A stretch of DNA of 64,000 nucleotides from Pseudomonas sp. BN102 (GTDB lineage Bacteria; Pseudomonadota; Gammaproteobacteria; Pseudomonadales; Pseudomonadaceae), in NCBI RefSeq assembly GCF_029871245.1, contig NZ_SSON01000040.1:1-64000 (forward strand), in the 5' to 3' direction. Both the position numbers and the translations under genes were made by a program. Positions 35,256-48,020 of this stretch are shown piece after piece. How positions within the stretch are numbered: the first letter of the stretch is position 1; every line of letters starts with the position of its first letter. Below the pieces are notes generated by a model. That model did no database searches. It was given only the letters and a program-made list of their open reading frames with translations, and was not told the origin of the DNA.

Positions 35256-35604
35256 GACTCATCCTCCAACGTTCAACAACGTTCAGTCCGGGTTCGGTCC
35301 CGGAGTGGATTGTTCTTGTTCACTTGACGTTCGGTGAATTGGCGGCCCGGAAGGCAACGCGTCTGACGTGCGATCCAGGCGGATATCGGTGCAGTCAATC
35401 AACGGCGTGGTTCGACCTCCTTCTGCCCCGCAAGGGACAAGACTGTGGGGAGTTCAACTATGCCGACCCGGTAAAAACCACAACATCACCGTTAGCCGGA
35501 CATCCATGTAGCGGTTTCGGCCAAGCGCTTGTCGTCGATCGACTACAAGCGGGTCCGGGCAATGGGCTGGAAGGATGCGGGGACGCTGCGGCAGAGCGGC
35601 TGGC
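35256..35604. other. 349-base stretch without a recognisable gene
   Basis: It lies downstream of the response-regulator gene and upstream of the small membrane-protein gene, so it holds at least one promoter. I see no repeat, hairpin or coding frame that can be supported. Confidence 0.45.
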
Positions 35605-36246
35605 TCAGGTCAGCAAGCCATGCTCGAGGGCGTAGCGGGCGAGCTTGGCGTTGCTTTCCATCCCGGTCTTTTCAACGATGCGTGAGCGGTAGGTGGTGAC
35701 GGTACTCGGGCTCAGGTGCAGGATTTCCGCGATGCGGACGATCTTCTCGCCGGCGGCGAGCAGTTTCAGCACCTCGAGCTCGCGATCGGACAGCGCTTCG
35801 TGTGGCAGTGCATCGCCTCGGCCAATGGCGTTGACCAGCTTCTCCGCGAGTTCCGGACTCACGTGCTTGCCGCCCAGGGCTGCCTTGTGTACAGCCGCAA
35901 CCAGGGTCGCGGCGGAAATATCCTTGGTGAGGTAGCCGGCGGCCCCCTGCTTGATGGCGCGCAACGCATAGGCTTCGACCGAATGCATGCTCAGCATCAG
36001 CACGGCCAGCTTGGGCTGTTCCGCACGCATCGAATTGAGCAGCTGGAGGCCGCTCTTGTCCGGCAGCCCGATATCGACCAGCGCCACATCGAACTGGCAT
36101 TCCCGGACCAGGCGCATGGCCTCCTGCGCCGTTTCGGCTTCACCGGCGACGTCCATCTCGCCATCGGTCTCCAGCATGCGTCTCACGCCATTGCGTACGA
36201 TGCTGTGGTCGTCCACCAGCAAAACCCTGATTCTGCGGTCAGCCAT
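35605..36246 (-). CDS. NarL/UvrY-type response regulator
   Basis: A 213-residue two-domain regulator: a receiver domain with the acidic pocket (VDDH at the start), the phosphoacceptor in DVALVDIGLPDKSG and the conserved K in GAAGYLTKD, then a LuxR-type HTH (LSDRELEVLKLLAAGEKIVRIAEILHLS). The overall pattern resembles UvrY/GacA. It is divergent from the giant hybrid kinase gene, with the receiver-HisKA_3 kinase gene beyond, so it is probably the DNA-binding output of that cassette. HisKA_3 kinases commonly pair with this regulator class. Confidence 0.92.
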   Translation of the reverse strand: MADRRIRVLLVDDHSIVRNGVRRMLETDGEMDVAGEAETAQEAMRLVRECQFDVALVDIGLPDKSGLQLLNSMRAEQPKLAVLMLSMHSVEAYALRAIKQGAAGYLTKDISAATLVAAVHKAALGGKHVSPELAEKLVNAIGRGDALPHEALSDRELEVLKLLAAGEKIVRIAEILHLSPSTVTTYRSRIVEKTGMESNAKLARYALEHGLLT

Positions 36247-36306
36247 CTGTAGACCCTCATCACGCCAGCCGGCGCCACCTCAGGCCGCACGCCTGGATGG
36301 TCCGCT

Positions 36307-36330
36307 CACCCTGCCCTGCACCGCAGGGTG
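36307..36330. promoter_or_regulatory. Eight-base dyad between response regulator and hybrid kinase
   Basis: CACCCTGC (36307-36314) and GCAGGGTG (36323-36330) form a perfect dyad about 60 bases upstream of the response-regulator start, in the 370-base divergent region. It may be an operator or a leader hairpin. No other feature is clear in this region. Confidence 0.35.
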
Positions 36331-36616
36331 ACGACTTCTGCCTGACCACCCTAATCCCGGCGAGACCTGGCCGGCAAGCGACCAGGCAGCCACCAGGACA
36401 CCGCTCATCCCCGACAGCGCCGGATAGCCCATCCAGCGCATGCGCCCTCCTCGCTTCGCCAAGGACCTATATTTTTCATGCTGGGAAGCCGGCTCTCGCG
36501 CAATGGCGCTCCAAAGAGTGCAGAGCAAGCGGTCGGGTGCGTTTCGCTGTCCTGGTGCCCCGGCATCCGGGCGACAGGCTGCACCTGGGAACCCCTTCGT
36601 ATGGGCTGGGCAGACT

Positions 36617-40921
<4,305 letters not shown>

Positions 40922-40987
40922 CTATGCTTTCCGTAGCGTTCCACGGCTGCCCGACAGCGTAAGCAGGGGCGCGGGAACAGGTTCGGC

Positions 40988-42130
40988 ATGCCTACCCATC
41001 AGCAAGAAATCGAGGTATTGACGGGAGCGAGCCCGCTCCGGCACCTCCCCTCGCCGGATGGCGTGCCGGCGGCTGTGCTGCTGGTGGACGACAATCCGGC
41101 CAAGCTCACGGCGTTGGCTGCGATGATCAGCGACATGGACCTGGACGTCGCCACCGCAGGCTCCGGCCGCGAGGCACTGCGCATGCTGCTCCAGCGCGAT
41201 TTCGCCGTGATCCTCCTCGACGTGAAGATGCCGGAAATGGATGGCATCGAAACCGCGAACCTGATCCATGGCCGCCCGAAGTCGGCCTATACGCCCATCA
41301 TCCTCGTGACCGCAGAGACCAATGCGGACTCGGAAAGCATCCGCGCCTATACCTCCGGCGCGGTCGACTACATCTTCTCGCCCATAGTACCGGAGGTCCT
41401 CCGCGCCAAGATCAGGGTGTTCGTCGACCTGTTCTACCTGCAGCGCCGGTTGACCCTGCAGACCGAGGAGCTGCTGCAATCGAAACTGCAGTTGCACGAG
41501 CTGGTCTCCCATGAAGAACAGGTCAAGGAAGAAGAGCGCAAGCGGATCGCGCGGGAGATCCATGACCAGCTGGGACAAAGCCTTCTGGCGCTGCGCATGG
41601 ATGTTTCCATGCTGCAGGACCGCATCGCCACCCTGCAGCCGGAGCTCTTCGAGACGGCGAGCGATGCCCTGAACCACATCGACACGACCATAGGCAGCGT
41701 GCGGGGCATCATCAATGACCTTCGTCCCCCTGTGCTCGATCTCGGGTTGCAGGCAGCCCTCGAGTGGCAACTCGAGGAATTCCGGCTGCGCACCGGGACC
41801 GACTGCCGGATGCTGGTCCGGAATGCGAGCCTGCACGACGAGCTGGATGACCAGCGCGCGACCACGCTGTTCCGTATCGTCCAGGAATCGCTGTCGAACA
41901 TCACCCGGCATGCGCGCGCGACACAGGTCATGATCGAGCTCTTCGAGGAAGGTCGCTGCCTCCACCTGCAAGTCAGCGACAACGGCGTCGGCATCGCGGA
42001 TCAGGGCAAACGCAACGCCTTCGGTCTGGCCGGGATGAAAGAGCGTGTCAGCATGCTGGGAGGGGAATTCAGGGTAGAGAGCGTGCCCGGCAGCGGGACG
42101 CTGCTGGCCATCGTGATGCCGCTCGATTGA
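40988..42130 (+). CDS. Receiver-HisKA_3 sensor kinase
   Basis: A 380-residue protein with an N-terminal receiver domain (AVLLVDDNPAK, phosphoacceptor in VILLDVKMPEMDG), a short coiled coil, a HisKA_3 dimerisation domain with the phospho-His in KRIAREIHDQLGQSLLALR, and a HATPase domain (VSDNGVGI, NAFGLAGMKERV). It has no membrane helix, so its input is probably phosphotransfer to its own receiver, for instance from the hybrid kinase encoded 66 bases upstream. Its HisKA_3 class matches the NarL-type regulator encoded on the other side of that kinase. Confidence 0.92.
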   Translation: MPTHQQEIEVLTGASPLRHLPSPDGVPAAVLLVDDNPAKLTALAAMISDMDLDVATAGSGREALRMLLQRDFAVILLDVKMPEMDGIETANLIHGRPKSAYTPIILVTAETNADSESIRAYTSGAVDYIFSPIVPEVLRAKIRVFVDLFYLQRRLTLQTEELLQSKLQLHELVSHEEQVKEEERKRIAREIHDQLGQSLLALRMDVSMLQDRIATLQPELFETASDALNHIDTTIGSVRGIINDLRPPVLDLGLQAALEWQLEEFRLRTGTDCRMLVRNASLHDELDDQRATTLFRIVQESLSNITRHARATQVMIELFEEGRCLHLQVSDNGVGIADQGKRNAFGLAGMKERVSMLGGEFRVESVPGSGTLLAIVMPLD

Positions 42131-42207
42131 GCACAGGATCACCGGATCAGCATCAGTGAATGCTTTGGTTATGTTCCGGTCATGTGTGGCAACAGGCCGG
42201 AATTTAT

Positions 42208-42230
42208 TTCGCGAGAAAGCTCGCTCCTAC
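42208..42230. repeat. Pseudomonas REP-type element
   Basis: TTCGCGAGAAAGCTCGC followed by TCCTAC is close to the common Pseudomonas REP sequence GTAGGAGCGAGCTTGCTCGC in reverse. It lies in the 258-base gap before the methyltransferase gene, which otherwise shows only an AT-rich promoter-like part near 42310-42360. Confidence 0.7.
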
Positions 42231-42388
42231 GGGCCTCCAAGCGCGTCGGTTGATGCCTGGCAACAGCTAACGGAGACATAACCAATGCTTTTGCCCCAGG
42301 CTCCGCACAGATCACAGACATATAAAACTTATATTTTTCGCCCATCAACCATGCAATTACCCTATGCATAACAGGCAGAGGTACTCAC

Positions 42389-43165
42389 ATGGTATCCGCG
42401 ACTTTCAAAGACCACTTCTCATCCGGCTCCGCGAATTACGCCGCTCACCGGCCCACCTACCCGATTGCGCTGGTCGACGAACTGGCCGCTGTCAGCCCCG
42501 GTCACGGACTGGCGCTCGATTGCGGTTGCGGTACCGGCCAGTTGTCAGTGCTGCTGGCCGAGCGCTTCGACCGCGTCGTCGCGACGGACGCCAGCGCCGC
42601 CCAGGTGGAAAGCGCCCAGCCCCATGAAGGGGTGACCTACCGAGCGGCGCTCGCCGAAGACAGCGGGCTCCCCGACACCAGCGTCGACCTGATCACCGTT
42701 GCCCAGGCCGCCCACTGGCTGGACCTGGACAAGTTCTACGACGAGGTGCGCCGCATCGCACGGCCCGGCGCCGCCGTGGCGCTCATCACCTACGGCGTGC
42801 TGCACGTTGAAGGACCGGTAGATTCCCTGGTCCAACGCTTCTATCACGAAACCATTGGACCGTACTGGCCTGCCGAGCGGCGTCACGTCGAAGAGGGTTA
42901 CCGCAACCTGCCCTTCCCGTTCCAGGAGCGGCAGCTTCCGAGCCTGGCCATCGAGGTCTGGTGGACCCTGGAAGACCTGCTGGGCTACATCAACACCTGG
43001 TCCGCCGTGAAGGCCGCCGAGAAGGTGCTGGGCGCCAATCCGGCCGTGAGTCTGGCAGCGGAAATGCGCGAGGCGTGGGGTGATCCGCAAGTCCGGCGCA
43101 GAGTCACCTGGCCCTTGTCATTGCGCGTCGGCAATGTCCAATCGACCAGAAACTCTGAGGCGTAA
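42389..43165 (+). CDS. SAM-dependent class I methyltransferase
   Basis: A 258-residue protein of the UbiE/Methyltransf_11 type. The SAM-binding motif I is ALDCGCGTGQLSVLL, with motif II near VVATDAS and the DLITVAQAAHWLD block (motif IV, with the catalytic-region AHW seen in this group). The start follows GAGG at good distance. The N-terminus KDHFSSGSANYAAHRPTYP is typical for a small-molecule methyltransferase group, some of which methylate trans-aconitate-like acids. The substrate is unknown and the neighbours do not help. Confidence 0.85.
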   Translation: MVSATFKDHFSSGSANYAAHRPTYPIALVDELAAVSPGHGLALDCGCGTGQLSVLLAERFDRVVATDASAAQVESAQPHEGVTYRAALAEDSGLPDTSVDLITVAQAAHWLDLDKFYDEVRRIARPGAAVALITYGVLHVEGPVDSLVQRFYHETIGPYWPAERRHVEEGYRNLPFPFQERQLPSLAIEVWWTLEDLLGYINTWSAVKAAEKVLGANPAVSLAAEMREAWGDPQVRRRVTWPLSLRVGNVQSTRNSEA

Positions 43166-43237
43166 GGTCTGGGTAGAGCAAAAGGACCACGTGCCGGCGA
43201 AATGCCTCGGCTAGCGGTCTTGGTTTCCGGCTCGGGC

Positions 43238-44149
43238 TCAATCGCCCCGGACCGGGCGCCCATGGGCATAGGCCTTCAAATGATCCAGCAAGGTGGTGGC
43301 GGCCTTGCTCAACGGCCGGTCCGACGGCCAGCAGATCCCAACCTTCAGTTGATCGCCCTCTTCCTTGGGCAAACGGAGCGGTTGGATATCGGGCTCATTG
43401 TCGATGGCGGCCAGCGGCAGTGTCGTCGCGGCGAGCCCGGCCCTGACCGCAGCGATGAGCAGTGACGGATTCTCCGATTCCAGGGCAATCCTGAGCGGCA
43501 TTCCCAGTGCAGTGGCGTGCCGCTCCATCAGGTCTCGCTGGTGGTAGCCGGGGGGATAGGCCGCCAGGGGAACGGCCAGGAGCTTCTTCCAGGTGATGTT
43601 CTTGCCGGCCTTGTGTTGCTTTGCCAGTGCCGGCGCTATGCAGGCGACATTTTCAAGGTTCCAGAGCAGCTCCGTCTCGACACCGTTCTGGGGTCCCTGG
43701 AATGCGGTCAGACCGAAGTCCAGGCCTTGATCCCGCACCAGCTTCTCGACTTCCAGCGCGCCGGCCTGGAAAGCACGGACCCGGATGTCGGGATGCTGAG
43801 CCATGAAAGCAGGAAGAACCTGCGCCAGGGCAAACTGGGTAACCATAGCCGGAGCGGCGATACGGACATGCCCTATGGCCAGCCGCTCCAGATCCTGGAT
43901 CTCGTCCCTGACCCCTTGCAGCACCGCAATCGCGGGCGCAGCGCGGTCGCGAAGCAACCGGCCGCTTTCGGTGAGCTCGACGCTACGCCTGGTGCGCAGG
44001 AACAGCTTCGTGCCCAACTCGCGCTCCAATTCCTTGATGGCGATGCTGACAGCCGATTGGGCGATATGGAGGACGTTAGCCGCAGCGGAAAACCCGCCGT
44101 TTTCCACCACGGCCATGAAGACTTCGATGCGGCGCAGCTTGATATTCAT
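43238..44149 (-). CDS. LysR-family transcriptional regulator
   Basis: A 303-residue LysR protein with the HTH at residues 5-60 (FSAAANVLHIAQSAVSIAIKELERELGTKLF) and a substrate-binding domain. The AQSAVSIAIKELE version of the HTH resembles regulators of the CynR/CbbR-like branch, but no target can be assigned. It lies upstream of a SnoaL-like gene in the same direction and convergent with the methyltransferase gene. Confidence 0.9.
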   Translation of the reverse strand: MNIKLRRIEVFMAVVENGGFSAAANVLHIAQSAVSIAIKELERELGTKLFLRTRRSVELTESGRLLRDRAAPAIAVLQGVRDEIQDLERLAIGHVRIAAPAMVTQFALAQVLPAFMAQHPDIRVRAFQAGALEVEKLVRDQGLDFGLTAFQGPQNGVETELLWNLENVACIAPALAKQHKAGKNITWKKLLAVPLAAYPPGYHQRDLMERHATALGMPLRIALESENPSLLIAAVRAGLAATTLPLAAIDNEPDIQPLRLPKEEGDQLKVGICWPSDRPLSKAATTLLDHLKAYAHGRPVRGD

Positions 44150-44230
44150 GATTCAGATCCACAGCCCGGCCTCCATATATTAGGAAGATGGATAACCCTT
44201 GCCCAGCCGGCGTTGTGGCGAGGCGGAAAT

Positions 44231-44659
44231 CTAGGCCTTGGCTGCGGCCAGGTAGGCGCCCAGGCGCTGGCCCATCTCCGCGCCGAGAGCCTGCAGGCCG
44301 CTCATGGGACGGACCATTACCTCGAAATCGACGATCTTCCCCTGCTCGTCGAAACGGATCATATCGATGCCCTTCAGTTCACGCCCATCGACCTTGGCGC
44401 TGAACTCCAGCACCACGCTGAGGCCGTCGGCCGTGACCAGCTGGCGGTAATAGGTGAAGTCGACGAAGACCTTGATCACGGTATTGAGAATGGTCGAGAC
44501 CACTGCCGGCCCCGGATATGGGGTGTGCGCCATGGGCGAACGGAACACCACATTTGCCGCCAGCAGTTCGGGCAGCGCAGTGAGGTCGCGCCGGTCGAGC
44601 ATGTCGTGCCAGCGTTGCAGCGAGGCGGCGGCCTGGGGGTGCAGATGCAGTTCGGTCAT
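44231..44659 (-). CDS. SnoaL-like (NTF2-fold) protein
   Basis: A 142-residue protein of the NTF2-like fold. It starts TELHLHPQAAASLQRWHDMLDRRDLTALPELLAANVVF, the usual cone-shaped SnoaL beginning, and the FEVMVRPMSGLQAL segment near the end is shared by a common bacterial subgroup annotated as nuclear transport factor 2 family. Some members are isomerases or cyclases, but most are uncharacterised. Its start is preceded by GGAACTCCCG. It stands alone. Confidence 0.8.
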   Translation of the reverse strand: MTELHLHPQAAASLQRWHDMLDRRDLTALPELLAANVVFRSPMAHTPYPGPAVVSTILNTVIKVFVDFTYYRQLVTADGLSVVLEFSAKVDGRELKGIDMIRFDEQGKIVDFEVMVRPMSGLQALGAEMGQRLGAYLAAAKA

Positions 44660-44835
44660 CGGGAGTTCCTCTCGTTCGTTCTTCTTGTCGAGGTCCGCTC
44701 GGCGCGAATTGACGCGCCGATCAGTCTGGTGAGAAGGACAATACGACCCGGAACACCCTGGCTCAATGATCGAAAATGACAGTTGAATGATCCTGGCGCA
44801 CAGGCGAACCCGCCCGGTGAACCGAGCGCGGATAG

Positions 44836-45339
44836 TCAGTGAATCGCCTGTGTCACCAGGAAGCTCAACAGCTGCTGATCGTCATCCGGCTCGATGGCAT
44901 GCACCGGCCGCGGCAGTTCCTCCAGCACCGAACGCCAGAAGGCCTGGGCCAGTTCATCCTGACCGTAGAAACGCACCAGCCAGTCCGCCCCCCCGCTCGT
45001 CAGCACCTGCGTGGCCAGCGCCCGGCCGATACCCTGCCGGCGATACTTCTTCAGGATGAACAGGTCCGCCAGCTCCTGGGCCTCAAGCCCCGGCAACTCG
45101 CTTCGCTCGATCAGCAGGAAGCCGGCGATGAAGCCATCCACCAGAATCAGGTTGGCGCTCCACTGCGGCTCCTGCCAGTAGCGCGCCAGATGCGCCTCGT
45201 GGATGTAGAAGCGGCCGTCCACCTCCACATCTTCCTGTTCCCAGTCCGAGGACTCGTAGGCATAGAACTGGTACAGGTTGCGGATCAGCTCGGCGTGCTC
45301 GGGGCCGGTCTGCACCAGCTCGACCGTGGCGCTGCTCAT
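44836..45339 (-). CDS. GNAT-family N-acetyltransferase
   Basis: A 167-residue GNAT protein. The acetyl-CoA-binding loop is RRQGIGRA (motif A) following ELADLFILKKYR. The N-terminal AELIRNLYQFYAYESSDWE resembles a subgroup of predicted acetyltransferases with broad or unknown acceptors. Two dyads, at 45444-45476 and 45477-45497, lie in its upstream region and may govern its expression. The acceptor substrate is unknown. Confidence 0.82.
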   Translation of the reverse strand: MSSATVELVQTGPEHAELIRNLYQFYAYESSDWEQEDVEVDGRFYIHEAHLARYWQEPQWSANLILVDGFIAGFLLIERSELPGLEAQELADLFILKKYRRQGIGRALATQVLTSGGADWLVRFYGQDELAQAFWRSVLEELPRPVHAIEPDDDQQLLSFLVTQAIH

Positions 45340-45476
45340 GGCTGGGCCTCGCGCCAGGGCTGGCAGCGGAGGAAGGAATCGGCAATCGAAGGCATGGGAG
45401 TCTCGCTGAAGGGATCGGGCAGCGCCGGCCCCATCGGGGCTCGCCGTTTTGCATGGCGCTATTTTTTACAAAACGG

Positions 45477-45497
45477 ATTGCCGATGCCATCGGTAAT
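45477..45497. promoter_or_regulatory. Palindrome ATTGCCGATGCCATCGGTAAT
   Basis: A near-perfect palindrome (CCGATG/CATCGG core with ATT/AAT ends) 138 bases upstream of the GNAT start. Immediately to its left, CCGTTTTG (45444-45451) and CAAAACGG (45469-45476) form a second dyad around an AT-rich loop. The arrangement looks like an operator region, but no gene for a matching regulator is adjacent. The remainder of the 292-base gap shows no gene. Confidence 0.4.
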
Positions 45498-45631
45498 TTC
45501 CCCGGCTGGCGCCTCTCGGCGCCGAGGACGCCACAGCGGTACCGGCCGCCGGAAAGCGAACCAGACCGCCATGTGCCCTGACCGGGGACTGTCTCCATCC
45601 TCACCAGCCGCGTATGGCCGCTGGAATGGCC

Positions 45632-45961
45632 TTAGCGGGCGGCGGTGCTCGCGGAGAGTATCGCGCTGGCCAGCTCCTGGTCGCTGCGCCCCTGCATGGC
45701 GGGATTCTCGTTGCGCAGTCGCTGAAGTTCGGCTTCGAGGTAGGGACCCCGTATGGCGCCGTCACTGGCGATGAAGCTGCTCGCATCATCCCGCACGGGC
45801 CCGACGAGCTTATTGTCGTGATCGCCGCTGGTCAGGTAGCTGGACGCGGTGGTGGCGCCGGTGGAAACAAGGTTGCGCAGCAGGTCATCGTCCTCGGCCA
45901 CGGCCGAAGCGAAGGGAACGGCAAAGAGAACGAGGGTTGCAGCGGTATTGCGAAAACGCAT
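45632..45961 (-). CDS. DUF2388 family secreted protein
   Basis: A 109-residue protein with a signal peptide (cleavage near ASAVAED). The mature part has the DUF2388 pattern: LVSTGATTASSYLTS, then RDDASSFIASDGAIRGPYLEAELQ. The ATG at 45961 follows GGAGTCACC; the frame upstream of it is not coding. The family is found mainly in Pseudomonas, often in several paralogues, and its role is unknown. It is divergent from the TPP enzyme gene. Confidence 0.85.
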   Translation of the reverse strand: MRFRNTAATLVLFAVPFASAVAEDDDLLRNLVSTGATTASSYLTSGDHDNKLVGPVRDDASSFIASDGAIRGPYLEAELQRLRNENPAMQGRSDQELASAILSASTAAR

Positions 45962-46151
45962 GGTGACTCCTTGGGTGTTTGCTTCACCCTCAGATGGCGG
46001 CGCCCTCGGCGAGTTCCTCCTCGCCCGATAATTCTTCGGCTGAATTCCCCCGAGGAATGAAATACTTCGAAGATGTCGTTTGTGCGGGTAGTAGAAGCTG
46101 CGCAGAATCCAGGCCATGCCATCACTACCCCTGACTGCTCAAGGAGGTTCC

Positions 46152-47834
46152 ATGCAACCGTCCGCCCCGCACCGCACCGGAGGCCAGGTCCTGGTCGATG
46201 CCCTGCGCATCCACGGTGTCGAGCGCGCCTTCTGCGTTCCCGGTGAAAGCTACCTCGCCGTCCTCGATGCCCTGTACGACGCCCGCGAAGCCATCGACCT
46301 CGTCGTCTGCCGACAGGAAGGCGGCGCCGCCTACATGGCAGAGGCCTACGGCAAGCTGACCGGCAAGCCCGGCATCTGCTTCGTGACCCGCGGACCGGGC
46401 GCCACCAATGCCTCGGTGGGCGTGCACACCGCCTTCCAGGACTCGACGCCGATGATCCTCTTCATCGGCCAGGTGGCCCGCGACCAGCGCGACCGCGAGG
46501 CCTTTCAGGAAATCGATTTCCGCGCCATGTACGCGCCGCTGGCCAAGTGGGTAGTGCAGATCGACGACGCCCGGCGCATTCCGGAACTGCTCAGCCAGGC
46601 CTTCCACCGCGCCCTCAACGGCCGACCGGGCCCCGTGGTGGTGGCCCTGCCCGAGGACATGCTGACCGAGGTGGTGGAGGTCGCTGACGCCGGCCCCGTT
46701 CGGGTCATCGAACCCCACGCCAGCGCTGCCGACATGCAAGCACTTCGCCACTTGCTCGACCGGGCCGAGCGGCCGCTGATGATCCTTGGCGGTGGCGGCT
46801 GGAACGCCCGCGCGGTGGCGGACATCCGCCGCTTCGCCGAGCGCCACGACCTGCCGGTGGCCGCGTCCTTCCGCTGCCAGGACCTGTTCGACAACACCCA
46901 CCCCAATTACGCCGGGGACCTGGGCTTCGCCGCGGGACCGAAGCTGATCCAGGCGGTGAAGGATGCCGACCTGCTGCTTGTGGTGGGCTCGCGCCTCGGC
47001 GAAGTCTCCACCAGTGGCTACAGCACCCTGGACATCCCCGTGCCCCGGCAGGCCCTGGTGCATGTGCACCCTGGCATCGAGGAACTGGGGCGGGTCTACC
47101 AGCCCACCCTGGGCATCAACAGCGGCATGACCGCCTTCGCCGCGCTGGCGGCGGAAATGCCCGAAATCGATGGCAAGCGCAGCCCGGACTGGACCGGCGC
47201 ACTGAACTGCAACTACCGCGACAACCTTGTCCTCACCACCTCCCCGGGGCCGGTGCAGATGGCCGAGATCATCGCCTGGCTGCGCGAACGCTTGCCCACC
47301 GACGCCATCCTCACCAACGGTGCGGGCAACTACGCGGTGTGGCTACAACGCTTCTACCAGTTCCGCACCTTCCGCACCCAGTTGGGCCCCACCAACGGCT
47401 CCATGGGCTACGGCGTGCCCGCCGCGGTGGCGGCCAAACTCACCTGCCCGGACCGCATAGTGGTCGCCTTCTCGGGTGACGGCTGCTTCCTGATGAACGG
47501 CCAGGAGATCGCCACCGCGGCGAGCTACGGCGCCAACGTCATCTTCATCGTGGTCAATAACGGCATGTACGGCACCATCCGCATGCATCAGGAGCGCCAC
47601 TACCCGGGCCGAGTCAGCGGCACCGACCTGCACAACCCGGACTTCGCCGCCCTGGCGCGGGCCCATGGCCTGCACGGGGAAACAGTGGAGCGCACCGAAG
47701 ACTTCGCGCCGGCCTTCGAACGCAGCGCCGCCGCCGGCCGCCCGGCCCTGATCGAAGTGCGCATCGACCCGGAAGCCATCACGCCCCGGCAATCCCTCAG
47801 CCAGATCCGGCGCGAGGCGCAGGGCAAGGGGTGA
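46152..47834 (+). CDS. Thiamine-diphosphate enzyme, acetolactate-synthase-like
   Basis: A 560-residue single-subunit TPP enzyme with the three-domain order Pyr, central, PP. The cofactor-activating glutamate is in CRQEGGAAYMAEA (E56). The Mg/TPP motif begins SGDGCFLMNG and runs to VVNNGMYGTIRMHQE. The strong AAGGAGG site fixes the start at 46152. There is no small regulatory subunit gene beside it, so it is unlikely to be the biosynthetic IlvB. It belongs to the group of acetolactate-synthase-like proteins of uncertain reaction (acetolactate synthase, oxalyl-CoA decarboxylase-like or other carboligase). It stands alone, so the neighbours do not settle the reaction. Confidence 0.88.
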   Translation: MQPSAPHRTGGQVLVDALRIHGVERAFCVPGESYLAVLDALYDAREAIDLVVCRQEGGAAYMAEAYGKLTGKPGICFVTRGPGATNASVGVHTAFQDSTPMILFIGQVARDQRDREAFQEIDFRAMYAPLAKWVVQIDDARRIPELLSQAFHRALNGRPGPVVVALPEDMLTEVVEVADAGPVRVIEPHASAADMQALRHLLDRAERPLMILGGGGWNARAVADIRRFAERHDLPVAASFRCQDLFDNTHPNYAGDLGFAAGPKLIQAVKDADLLLVVGSRLGEVSTSGYSTLDIPVPRQALVHVHPGIEELGRVYQPTLGINSGMTAFAALAAEMPEIDGKRSPDWTGALNCNYRDNLVLTTSPGPVQMAEIIAWLRERLPTDAILTNGAGNYAVWLQRFYQFRTFRTQLGPTNGSMGYGVPAAVAAKLTCPDRIVVAFSGDGCFLMNGQEIATAASYGANVIFIVVNNGMYGTIRMHQERHYPGRVSGTDLHNPDFAALARAHGLHGETVERTEDFAPAFERSAAAGRPALIEVRIDPEAITPRQSLSQIRREAQGKG

Positions 47835-47947
47835 CCGCTCGGCCTGGGAGTAATGGAGGCCAACCGGAAGCGCGGTTCGACTGGCAGCCGGAGGGGGGGC
47901 GAGGCCTACCGAGGTAGCAGAGGCATGACTCCGGCACGTGGTCCCTC

Positions 47948-47994
47948 GTAGGGTGTGGCGGGCAGCGTTCCGCTGGAGCGAAGCGATACCCATC
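47948..47994. repeat. Single GTAGGGTGTGGC..GCGATACCCATC repeat-like element
   Basis: The sequence begins GTAGGGTG, contains AGCGTTCCGCTGGAGCGAAGC, and ends ACCCATC, so the two ends are roughly complementary. This matches the pattern of a further Pseudomonas intergenic repeat class. It lies between convergent genes, in a 186-base gap with no coding signal. Confidence 0.5.
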
Positions 47995-48020
47995 AGACGA
48001 CGTCTTTGTAGGCCATGATG

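Noticed and set aside
36440-36616. Upstream extension of the hybrid kinase by 59 codons
   Set aside because: The added residues are compositionally odd (many Cys, Arg, Gly, Pro) and unlike kinase N-termini, whereas the 36617 start leads directly into the first conserved HAMP-like unit.
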